Assembly: GCF_023278085.1 (NCBI RefSeq)
Contig: NZ_CP066265.1
Coordinates: 3,924,001-3,988,000 of the forward strand
Reading direction: 5' to 3'
DNA length: 64,000 bases
DNA from: Pseudomonas syringae
GTDB lineage: Bacteria; Pseudomonadota; Gammaproteobacteria; Pseudomonadales; Pseudomonadaceae
Shown here: positions 8,441 to 15,006 of the stretch, in pieces
Numbering within the stretch: the stretch's first letter is position 1
How the letters are laid out: every line of letters starts with the position of its first letter
Notes under the pieces: generated by a model
Told to the model about the DNA's origin: nothing
Databases searched by the model: none
What the model saw: the letters and a program-made list of their open reading frames with translations, nothing else
Made by a program: the position numbers and the translations under genes

Positions 8441-9703
8441 TCATGTGAAGGGAGGCAGGTCGATGTGGGCAGTTGCCTGCACAAGGACAATGCAACGCTC
8501 CTTCGCACGCGTCACTGCGTTATAGAGCAAACGCCTCTTCTGCTCGTCACTTCCACCAACCGCTGCCGGCCAGAGAACAATGACATTGTCAAATTCTCGG
8601 TTCTTGGCACCGTGAACTGTCATCCCCTTCCATCCACGCACTTCGCTTCGTCGAGATTGACGGCGCTGTGCAAATGATTGCTCGACTAATTTCACTACCT
8701 CATTCCTTGAAAACTCCACCTTCGCCTTGGTGCGGCGTTGGATCTCCAACCATTCGGTCACATCTCTGGCTACTCTAGCGTCACCAGCAGCTACGAGGAC
8801 CGCCGCAATGGAAGATGCGTCAGCTTGGTTGGCTAGTTGAATCGTGGCGAGGTACTCGGTTGCAGCTTTTGCTTCCGACTGTTCCCAAGGAATGCTGTAA
8901 GGGCCTGCACCTTTCTTGGTCTTATTCGCAGCAGCCCAGGTCAATGCAGCTCTCGCAAACGTCCCAAGTGTTGGAGTGATGATCGCGACACTTTTGCCTC
9001 CGCCGTACCAACTCAAGTTGGAGTTGATCCATGCTCCAGCCAACGGTGGCTTTGGCGTTTGCGCAACTACGAAGTATTTACCGGGCTTTGGCGCTTCGCC
9101 GGCGCGAATCGCTCGCGCCGCATTCAGCAGCTCATCGACGTTGGTCCGACGTGGCTGCGTAAGTTCTTCAGGCGCGCATACTTGAGACAGCCAAACGCAT
9201 GCTGGGTTGGGTCGAAGCTTCTCGCTGAGACATTGAAACTCGTCGGCCGCAACGAATACCTCCAATCTCTTGGATAGACCTGCAACCATGCAAAGACGAT
9301 CCACAGTCATGTCTTGGGCTTCATCTACGACGAGGATAGGAAACGTCGCCACCACCCAGCCTTGGACCTCCTTGATCTGTACGAGCGCACTGGCAGCTTC
9401 ACATACGCGCTCGTACTCACTTGGCTCTATATTTACGAAGCCGAGAGCTGCGGCGAGCGAACGCCAACGTCGAACTAGACGCCACGCGAAGCTATCAATG
9501 GTCGTGCATTCCGCCCTCCCCCTCAGGTTCTGAAGCATTCCAAGACGCTCTTCTAGCCGTCGACGAGATCCATGCATAAACGTAAGTGCCAGAACCTTCT
9601 GACCTGCATGAAGTGGTGTTGCGTCCAGATACGCAGACAGCGAAGCCATGAGCATGTAGGTCTTGCCGCAACCGGCGCCGCCGGTGAATGCGTGGACTGT
9701 CAT
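8441..9703 (-). CDS. UvrD-like helicase, GajB-like partner of the OLD nuclease (Gabija-like)
   Basis: The protein is 420 aa from ATG 9703, which overlaps the upstream stop (ATGA). Superfamily 1 helicase motifs are in order: Walker A GGAGCGKT (8-15), TIDSFAWRL (about 68-76), Walker B VVDEAQDM (125-132), then TVHGAKNREFDNVIVL and NAVTRAKER near the C-terminus. In the Gabija system GajB is a UvrD-like protein that binds to GajA tetramers and acts on DNA ends. The gene order and overlap match Gabija. It is somewhat shorter than the GajB proteins I know of, so a truncated or divergent accessory domain is possible. A start further upstream would run through the nuclease gene in another frame and is unlikely. 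Confidence 0.75.
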   Translation of the reverse strand: MTVHAFTGGAGCGKTYMLMASLSAYLDATPLHAGQKVLALTFMHGSRRRLEERLGMLQNLRGRAECTTIDSFAWRLVRRWRSLAAALGFVNIEPSEYERVCEAASALVQIKEVQGWVVATFPILVVDEAQDMTVDRLCMVAGLSKRLEVFVAADEFQCLSEKLRPNPACVWLSQVCAPEELTQPRRTNVDELLNAARAIRAGEAPKPGKYFVVAQTPKPPLAGAWINSNLSWYGGGKSVAIITPTLGTFARAALTWAAANKTKKGAGPYSIPWEQSEAKAATEYLATIQLANQADASSIAAVLVAAGDARVARDVTEWLEIQRRTKAKVEFSRNEVVKLVEQSFAQRRQSRRSEVRGWKGMTVHGAKNREFDNVIVLWPAAVGGSDEQKRRLLYNAVTRAKERCIVLVQATAHIDLPPFT

Positions 9704-11490
9704 GGCTGGAAGACCCACACGCCGTCGGCTCCACGTGAAAATCGCTGCGTAGCTTCGTCGCCGGCACATGCACAAGCAAGACCGCTCAGGAGGTCCGCTG
9801 CACGCCCTCTGCATGCTTGCGTCGTAGCAATGGCATCAGCAAGGCTTTCATAGGCGATGATGTCCATCTTCTTGGACTTAAGGTACGCCACGATGTCAGC
9901 GCTCGACGTGGGCGGCTGCGGGGAGATTTCCGCCAGTTTCGCTACCACTACGGCTTCGTCCGCTTCGAGAATCCAGCCTATGGCATCCTCAATCATCGCG
10001 CCATCATGCCAACGGATGATCGCGCTCGGCGGTTCAGCCTCTTGCCGCAGTAGATCTACATACGCTAGGCCGGCCGCGTCTCCGTCCACTAGGCAACATA
10101 CTCTCTGGTGAAGCCGCCTCATCAGCCTCTGAGTCTCGATGACGTTTGCGTCCTCTGTCGGAACTACACCGACCTCGATACCAAAGGGGCGTGGCATCGT
10201 GTCGATCCATCCTTCGGTCATCATCAGCGGCCGTAGAATGCAACGGATTAGTTGGAAGTCGGCACGACCTTCCGGAACAAGAAGCGCGGGCTGCATTAAC
10301 GCACTCAGCACGTCCATGCGGCTGTGCTGGAAAAACTTGCGTTTCCAATTTGGAGTCACCGCAGCAAGTGGACTGGCCAAGAAAGGCTCGGCTGACAGAA
10401 CTCCCTCATGCTTTTTCAGGATCAAAACGGAGGTCGGATCCGCGATGCTGGCGACGAGCGGCGAATGGGTAGTGACGAAAGTCTGGGTCGATAGCGCTTG
10501 AACGCGCTGAACCAGACGCTGCTGCGCAGAAGGTGGGAGATGGATTTCAGGCTCTTCCAGCGCCATCAGGAACTCTCCACCACTTAAAGCACGAGCGCGA
10601 CCAAGCTCAAGAAGCAATAGCAAGCCTTGCATCGACACCAAGCCGCTGCCCTGCCTCCCTGCAGGAATGCTGAAGCCATCCGCTCCTGCAAAATGGGCTG
10701 AAACTGCCTCCATCACAGAGCGGCTGTCGGTGCTTGTAAGCCTCAACTGGACTTTCGGAGCGTTCGGGAACGAGAGCGCAAGCTCGCTATTTAGATTCTG
10801 GATCAAAGGCTGAATACCCGGGTCGGTTTCGATTGGCTGGGCCGGAGCCCGCAAGCGGTCTCGCTCAGCGAGCAATGAACCCGCAGGCTGAGCCGCAGCC
10901 GCCAGCATCGTGCGCTTGAAAAGCTCATTGCCCCATGAGAAGACTTTGTCCCAGGTACGGCTCGCGCGCACCAGATAGAAACTCAGTTCCTGTATAAGCT
11001 TGCCGGGCACCGGGGCAGGTGCCTCATCAGCGAAGGGGTCAATGGGCTCTTCGTGGTCATGGAAGTAGCGAATGGTTTCTACGGCCAAGCTCTCATGGTC
11101 AAAACGAGCTTGCACACCAAGCTGGCAACATAGCGTCCATGCTGGGTTGTCGCGTCCCGGGTGCACTTTGCCTGTCGTCTCATCGAGCCATTTAACAACC
11201 GCTCTCTCATCACGAAACCACTGGCTGCTCTGCTCTGGGTCGTCTTCCGGAAAATCAGTGACCGTAGCTACAATCTTGATCCGATCAGCTGCCTGCGGGT
11301 TAGATCCATAAAAGTCATGCTCGGTCAGCTCCCGCACTAAGCGATCTCTGCCAAGCACAAGAGTCATCGCTTCTATCAGCGTGGTCTTGCCAGTATTGTT
11401 ATCTCCAATAAGAACAGGATGCTTGCCGAACTGCACAAAGCCCGTTTTCACACCACGAAAATTCTCGATCCTTAAATTGGCTACCCGCAT
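9700..11490 (-). CDS. OLD-family ATPase-TOPRIM nuclease, GajA-like (Gabija-like)
   Basis: The protein is 596 aa from ATG 11490, which has AAGGAA 8 nt upstream; an ATG 16 codons earlier lacks such a site. The ATPase half has Walker A GDNNTGKT (29-36), signature GSGLVSMQG (281-289), Walker B LMALEEPEIHL (308-318) and THSP (341-344). The TOPRIM half follows with VPEGRAD (Glu408) and CLVDGDAAG (Asp469, Asp471), the metal-binding residues of the nuclease. Paired with a UvrD-like helicase in the same order as gajA-gajB, it fits a class 2 OLD nuclease and a Gabija-type anti-phage system, where GajA nicks DNA when nucleotide pools fall. Confidence 0.8.
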   Translation of the reverse strand: MRVANLRIENFRGVKTGFVQFGKHPVLIGDNNTGKTTLIEAMTLVLGRDRLVRELTEHDFYGSNPQAADRIKIVATVTDFPEDDPEQSSQWFRDERAVVKWLDETTGKVHPGRDNPAWTLCCQLGVQARFDHESLAVETIRYFHDHEEPIDPFADEAPAPVPGKLIQELSFYLVRASRTWDKVFSWGNELFKRTMLAAAAQPAGSLLAERDRLRAPAQPIETDPGIQPLIQNLNSELALSFPNAPKVQLRLTSTDSRSVMEAVSAHFAGADGFSIPAGRQGSGLVSMQGLLLLLELGRARALSGGEFLMALEEPEIHLPPSAQQRLVQRVQALSTQTFVTTHSPLVASIADPTSVLILKKHEGVLSAEPFLASPLAAVTPNWKRKFFQHSRMDVLSALMQPALLVPEGRADFQLIRCILRPLMMTEGWIDTMPRPFGIEVGVVPTEDANVIETQRLMRRLHQRVCCLVDGDAAGLAYVDLLRQEAEPPSAIIRWHDGAMIEDAIGWILEADEAVVVAKLAEISPQPPTSSADIVAYLKSKKMDIIAYESLADAIATTQACRGRAADLLSGLACACAGDEATQRFSRGADGVWVFQP

Positions 11491-11603
11491 TCTTAATTCC
11501 TTTTTTTCGGGGTGCGAATCACCGGCTTCCGCCGCCATGTCCTCTAGCCTTCAAACGAGCCCCAGCTCGAGCAACACCGAAGTATCGATCAACAGGTTCA
11601 ATC

Positions 11604-11798
11604 TCACTCGTGCTCGCGCCTTCTCGAGCTATCCGTGACGACGCAATTCTGACCGGCCTCCCTTTGCAACTGACGCAGTAGGACTCGCCGTTCTCCAATG
11701 TCGCCGTTACGACAAACTTCTGCAACCAGCTCGTCTACATAAGCCGGATTTGCGCGAAAATAGTCGGTCATAACCTCGTCACTCGAGCTGTCTTTCAA
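11604..11798 (-). CDS. Second of two tandem antidote-like mini-proteins (HTH lost)
   Basis: The 64-aa ORF starts at TTG 11798, overlapping the previous stop (TTGA); ATG 11771 is an alternative. The first 40 residues align with the upstream 55-aa ORF: DEvMt, the PAYvdEL pattern, then RnGDigE and LLRQL. This resembles the N-terminal part of 'probable addiction module antidote' DNA-binding proteins, which normally continue into a helix-turn-helix. Here it ends in an unrelated basic tail (DSSRRREHE). It may be a truncated antitoxin or an evolved small regulator. No toxin partner is seen. Confidence 0.5.
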   Translation of the reverse strand: MKDSSSDEVMTDYFRANPAYVDELVAEVCRNGDIGERRVLLRQLQREAGQNCVVTDSSRRREHE

Positions 11799-11962
11799 TT
11801 GTTCTGGTCAAGCGCTACAACCGCGTAGGCTAGCTGTCGTAACAAAATATCCAGCTCTGCCGGACTACCTTGGCGTAACACGTCAGCGAGTAATTCAGCC
11901 GCATATGCAGGGTCTGCACTAAGCTGCTCGGACATCGCCTCATCGTGCGATCGATCTCTCAT
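11795..11962 (-). CDS. First of two tandem antidote-like mini-proteins (HTH lost)
   Basis: This 55-aa ORF is easily missed because of its length. ATG 11962 follows a strong GGAGGGGG ribosome binding site and overlaps the TAA of the preceding frame (TAAATG). It begins MRDRSHDEAM and runs through ADPAYAAELLADVLRQGSP to LLRQLAYAVVAL, the N-terminal half of HigA-like antidote proteins, without the helix-turn-helix that normally follows. The downstream gene is a paralogue in direct tandem. Function is unknown; binding to a toxin or to itself is possible. Confidence 0.6.
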   Translation of the reverse strand: MRDRSHDEAMSEQLSADPAYAAELLADVLRQGSPAELDILLRQLAYAVVALDQNN

Positions 11963-12144
11963 TTACCCCCTCCTTCCTCGTTTCGGCACACACAAGCTAT
12001 GCGATGCAGCATACGTTGAACAATGCTAGACAGCATCGAGCTCAAGTACAGTCGATTGGTACCAGCAAATCTGGATCGGCTTGCGGGACTACCCATAAGG
12101 TAATACCCAGTCAAAATTAGGATTTCATCTGCGAACTTTAACAA
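11959..12144 (-). CDS. Hypothetical 61-aa ORF overlapping the end of traJ
   Basis: TTG 12144 starts a frame that overlaps the last codons of traJ and ends in a GGAGGGGG stretch that serves as the ribosome binding site of the next gene. In IncP plasmids the relaxase gene traI follows traJ at this place, but the sequence shows no relaxase motif. It may be no more than a translated spacer left after traI was lost. Confidence 0.3.
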   Translation of the reverse strand: MLKFADEILILTGYYLMGSPASRSRFAGTNRLYLSSMLSSIVQRMLHRIACVCRNEEGGGK

Positions 12145-12490
12145 TTTCTCCCATCTTCATTCCTACAGCCACCTGCAACCGCCGGAATTCCATCATCACG
12201 CTTTCTACTTCAATGGCGTTTACCCCTTCTCCGCGCTTTTCTGCGAGCCAAAGCTTCAACAGCCCCGCCACCCGCCCAAGATCACCATTGACCTTGACCA
12301 GGTCGGCAATCGCCTTCAGGTCAACGACGGATCGAACAGGGGTGTTGCGGCCGACAGCTAACAGGTAAGCGGACAACGACATGTTGGTCTGCCGAGCTTT
12401 GTCCTCGATCTCTGCGCGCTCGTCTTCCGAGACCCAAACTTTGATCGGCGGCAGCTTCCGTCGAGGGGTGATCTTCTGCTCTTTCTCCAT
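12125..12490 (-). CDS. traJ: TraJ-like relaxosome protein (IncP type)
   Basis: The protein is 121 aa from ATG 12490, close to the usual TraJ length. It has the TraJ/MobC pattern: a ribbon-helix-helix-like IKVWVSEDERAEIEDKAR at about 18-35, the NMSLSAYLLAVGRN box, and the VNGDLGRVAGLLKLWL helix near 74-89. TraJ binds the oriT of IncP plasmids and recruits the TraI relaxase. It is divergent from traK across an AT-rich gap, as in RP4. The expected traI is missing downstream; defence genes occupy that place. A longer upstream frame to 12646 is unlikely because it would run into the oriT-side DNA. Confidence 0.85.
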   Translation of the reverse strand: MEKEQKITPRRKLPPIKVWVSEDERAEIEDKARQTNMSLSAYLLAVGRNTPVRSVVDLKAIADLVKVNGDLGRVAGLLKLWLAEKRGEGVNAIEVESVMMEFRRLQVAVGMKMGEIVKVRR

Positions 12491-12844
12491 GCTGTACCTC
12501 TCCAGTTTCAATAGTCGCGGCAGCGACGGTAAGGCTCGCAGAACAAGATCCGTTGAGCCGAAGGCGAGTAAGGGGCGGTGGTGGGGGTCGTACCTGCGAA
12601 GCAGCGTAGGCCCACAACACACATCTTGCCGTCTGATCTTCCGCAATTCTAGGCAACTTGCCCTCCTTAGGTTCGCCTACTGCCATTTCCGGCTATTTCT
12701 GACCTATAATTTCCTTAAATTTCTCTGAGTTGCGTTAAATTTCGCTAAGGATATGAAAAATTTCCTTTAATTTTCTAAAATTTCCTTGAGTTACCTATAT
12801 CAGGTGCCGAGCACTAATTCGATCACATAAACAGGAGACGCCAA
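12491..12844. other. Divergent traJ-traK gap: probable oriT region with AT-rich repeats
   Basis: In IncP elements the origin of transfer lies between divergent traJ and traK. Here 12707-12795 holds repeated AAATTTC-like units. Two of them extend further, AAATTTCTCTGAGTTGCG (12718-12735) and AAATTTCCTTGAGTTACC (12778-12795); other units lie near 12736 and 12758. These could be TraK-binding sites. I could not place a nic site with certainty. Both promoters must also lie here. Confidence 0.55.
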
Positions 12845-13219
12845 ATGACTGACGGGCCGAAAAAGGTGTATCGCGGCGCAGGGCGAGTTGCCTTTCTGGC
12901 CAGGCTTGATGACTTTCGTAAGCTGATAGATGCAGGGCATCCGCTACGTGCAATCTATGACGATTACGCCGAACAGCTTGGCATTGGCTACCCGCAATTC
13001 ACCAAATACGTCGGCAGGTATGTACGAAAGGAAAAAGACGATGGGCACCAAAGGAAAGGCTCTGGGCAATTCACATCGCAAAGCCTCTCATCTGTCCCGA
13101 CAGGAGTAGTAAGAGGACAGCCGGAACACAGCGCCACACCGCCTCCCAAACCCGGCTCAAAGCGTGCGGGATTCGACCACAACCCGAATAGTGGAAACAC
13201 TCGGGACGACCTGATCTGA
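12845..13219 (+). CDS. traK: TraK-like oriT-binding protein (IncP type)
   Basis: The 124-aa protein starts at ATG 12845 after AGGAG. It matches the TraK layout: VAFLARLDDFRKLIDAGHPL and YPQFTKYVGRYVRK in a helical N-terminal domain, then a proline-rich linker, and the conserved end GFDHNPN...DDLI. In RP4, TraK wraps oriT and helps expose the nic site. It is divergent from traJ. Its downstream neighbours are two small genes ending at a strong terminator. Confidence 0.8.
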   Translation: MTDGPKKVYRGAGRVAFLARLDDFRKLIDAGHPLRAIYDDYAEQLGIGYPQFTKYVGRYVRKEKDDGHQRKGSGQFTSQSLSSVPTGVVRGQPEHSATPPPKPGSKRAGFDHNPNSGNTRDDLI

Positions 13220-13325
13220 CGCTCCACGACATAGCGTGGCTATGTAGCCCCTTTAATTTGGGCGAGGAAATGAGGTAGAACTTTTCAGTCTGTCTAAATT
13301 TACCTCATTAAAAAACGGTGAACCC

Positions 13326-13535
13326 ATGGCTCGAAAAACTCTCGCAGAACGTCGTTCTGACGCCCTTTCAGAGCTGGAAACAGCTAAAGCAAGATTGGCG
13401 AAATTGGATAATGAGGCGGCTGAAAGAATTGGGAGAATTGCAATCAAATCAGGATTGGTTAATCTTGAAATTACAGACGATCAAATTCGGGAAGAATTCG
13501 ACAATATAGTAGAAAGGATCAGAAAGGGGGATTGA
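13326..13535 (+). CDS. Small TraD-like transfer accessory protein
   Basis: The 69-aa protein starts MARKTLAERRSDAL and is an N-terminal coiled-coil-like helix followed by an acidic helix. Small proteins with this start are annotated as TraD or mobilisation accessory factors next to traK in related elements. Their role is poorly known. It is followed after 2 bp by another small gene in what looks like one transcript from traK. Confidence 0.5.
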   Translation: MARKTLAERRSDALSELETAKARLAKLDNEAAERIGRIAIKSGLVNLEITDDQIREEFDNIVERIRKGD

Positions 13536-13537
13536 TC

Positions 13538-13762
13538 ATGAAAACCGCTCACCGCATCAGCGCATTGGCCAACCAACTCAACGAACTGCAAGCCTACCTC
13601 GGTCAAGCCAGCGGGCGACCTAGTAAAGCTGTTAGAGAAGCCCAACGCATCGCGGCGGAGTTGGCTTCCTCGCTCGAAAACTGGCACCTAGAAACACTAC
13701 ACATCCCTGAAACGGAGCGTGGTCACTATCGGACCCAGAACCCCTATTACTCAGCCTACTAA
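13538..13762 (+). CDS. Hypothetical 74-aa protein after the TraD-like gene
   Basis: ATG 13538 follows AAAGGGGG at good spacing. The protein has two helices (SALANQLNELQAYL, AVREAQRIAAELASSLENW) and a Tyr/His-rich C-terminal tail. No family is recognised. It ends 20 bp before a terminator, as the last gene of the traK transcript. Confidence 0.5.
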   Translation: MKTAHRISALANQLNELQAYLGQASGRPSKAVREAQRIAAELASSLENWHLETLHIPETERGHYRTQNPYYSAY

Positions 13763-13781
13763 TGCGCTACGCCATTTCATT

Positions 13782-13809
13782 AAAAAAGCCCACTTCGGTG
13801 GGCTTTTTT
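13782..13809 (+). terminator. Rho-independent terminator after the traK transcript
   Basis: AAAAAAGCCCAC-TTCG-GTGGGCTTTTTT is a textbook stem with a TTCG tetraloop and a T-run. It works in either direction and closes the traK-to-13762 unit. Confidence 0.9.
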
Positions 13810-13928
13810 GGACCGTAAAACCACATCACGCCGAAAGACAGACAGGTCCATGCATAAAGAAAATGCCAGCAAAATCAGGTTGCTGCGAGTCAACCCCACA
13901 CAACCAACGCCCGCAAGTCATTGATTTC

Positions 13929-13954
13929 TATGCGGATAGACACTTATCCGCATA
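13929..13954. repeat. Perfect 10-bp inverted repeat upstream of trbJ
   Basis: TATGCGGATA and TATCCGCATA flank a 6-nt spacer, 65 bp before the trbJ start. There is no T-run, so it is more likely an operator for a repressor of the trb genes than a terminator. Confidence 0.45.
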
Positions 13955-14018
13955 TTCCAAACCACGCCAAACCTGTCAATAATCAAACCTCGAATCATGA
14001 CAAACCGAGGTGTTCGGC

Positions 14019-14813
14019 ATGAATACGGAATTGCTGAAATCGCCGATTTCATCGGCTCGGAAATCGAGAATACGTACTGCCCTTGTTTTAGCAATGAAAA
14101 GCACAAGTCTCAGTATGGGCTTCTACTTGGCCCCCCCCTCTGCATATGCCATCTACTGCTCAAACTGCTCGACGTTCTATCAACAGATGTTTGAGTACGC
14201 CGAGGCAGTCAACACGGCGCTGAACACTGCAGAGCAACTACAGACGCAGATTCAGCAGTATCAGAACATGGTCACCCAGGGCACGGGCTTACCAAGCACC
14301 ATGTTTGGCAGCATCGCGGCCGATCTTAAAAACGTGGCCAACCTTTACACCCGTTCGCAGTCCCTAGGCCGCCAGATCCAAAATATGGACTCTCAGTTCA
14401 ACACCGCTTTCCCCGGCTTTCAGTCCTACCTAAATCAAGCCGCGAACTCAGCAGAAGTACCAGCTCGTGAGCGCTATCAGAAGTGGTCGGAACAAGGCAG
14501 CGATAACGTAAAGACGGCACTCGAGGCGGCAAACCTCAATACCAGCAAGTTCGAGTCTGAAGACATCCAGCTTGATCGCATGGTGGCCCGTTCGCAGTCA
14601 GCCGTAGGCCGCATGCAAGCTATACAGGCGGGCAACGAGATCGCCTCCCAGAACGTGCAGCAACTGCAAAAACTGCGCGATCTGATGGCCACCCAAACCA
14701 ACATGCAGGGCAACTACATGGCCCAGCAAGGCGACCGAAAGGCCGCTAGCGAAGCGACTGAACAGCAGTTTGAAGCGCGGAAAAACACACGCGGCGGCGT
14801 GAAGGAGTACTGA
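14019..14813 (+). CDS. trbJ: TrbJ-like conjugative transfer protein (VirB5-like)
   Basis: The protein is 264 aa from ATG 14019 (GAGG upstream). A signal peptide ends at about residue 43 (PPSAYA before IYCSNCSTFYQQ), which gives the conserved cysteine pair and YQQ start of mature TrbJ. The rest is a long helical coil (EQLQTQIQQYQNMVTQGTGL and QNVQQLQKLRDLMATQTN). TrbJ is a pilus/tip-associated periplasmic protein of P-type mating systems. Its tail FEARKNTRGGVKEY nearly repeats the tail of the next protein. Upstream trbB-I are absent. Confidence 0.8.
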   Translation: MNTELLKSPISSARKSRIRTALVLAMKSTSLSMGFYLAPPSAYAIYCSNCSTFYQQMFEYAEAVNTALNTAEQLQTQIQQYQNMVTQGTGLPSTMFGSIAADLKNVANLYTRSQSLGRQIQNMDSQFNTAFPGFQSYLNQAANSAEVPARERYQKWSEQGSDNVKTALEAANLNTSKFESEDIQLDRMVARSQSAVGRMQAIQAGNEIASQNVQQLQKLRDLMATQTNMQGNYMAQQGDRKAASEATEQQFEARKNTRGGVKEY

Positions 14814-14815
14814 GA

Positions 14816-15004
14816 ATGACTAATTCGAAAAGGCTCATCGCGTTGGTGTGCGCCGGGTCCGCACTGGCCGGTTCCATGGTCACCGTGGTGGTTCAAAGTA
14901 ACAGCGAATGTACTGCCGTGGCTGAGCAACGACGGCAACAGCGTGACGCTGATGCCTCATTTGAGGCGCGCCCGAACACTCGCGGCGGTGTGAAGGGGTA
15001 CTAG
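14816..15004 (+). CDS. Small TrbK-position protein (possible entry exclusion)
   Basis: This 62-aa protein starts 2 bp after trbJ. It has one N-terminal hydrophobic segment (LIALVCAGSALAGSMVTVVV) and a charged tail. Position and size fit TrbK, the entry-exclusion protein of P-type systems, but there is no lipobox as in RP4 TrbK. The C-terminus FEARPNTRGGVKGY is almost the same as the TrbJ tail, also at DNA level, which suggests a local duplication of the trbJ 3' end. Confidence 0.55.
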   Translation: MTNSKRLIALVCAGSALAGSMVTVVVQSNSECTAVAEQRRQQRDADASFEARPNTRGGVKGY

Positions 15005-15006
15005 CT

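Noticed and set aside
11519..11725. 68-codon minus-strand ORF overlapping the second mini-gene
   Set aside because: It starts at a poor TTG inside the mini-gene, in another frame, and ends inside the region just before the OLD nuclease start; no family seen.
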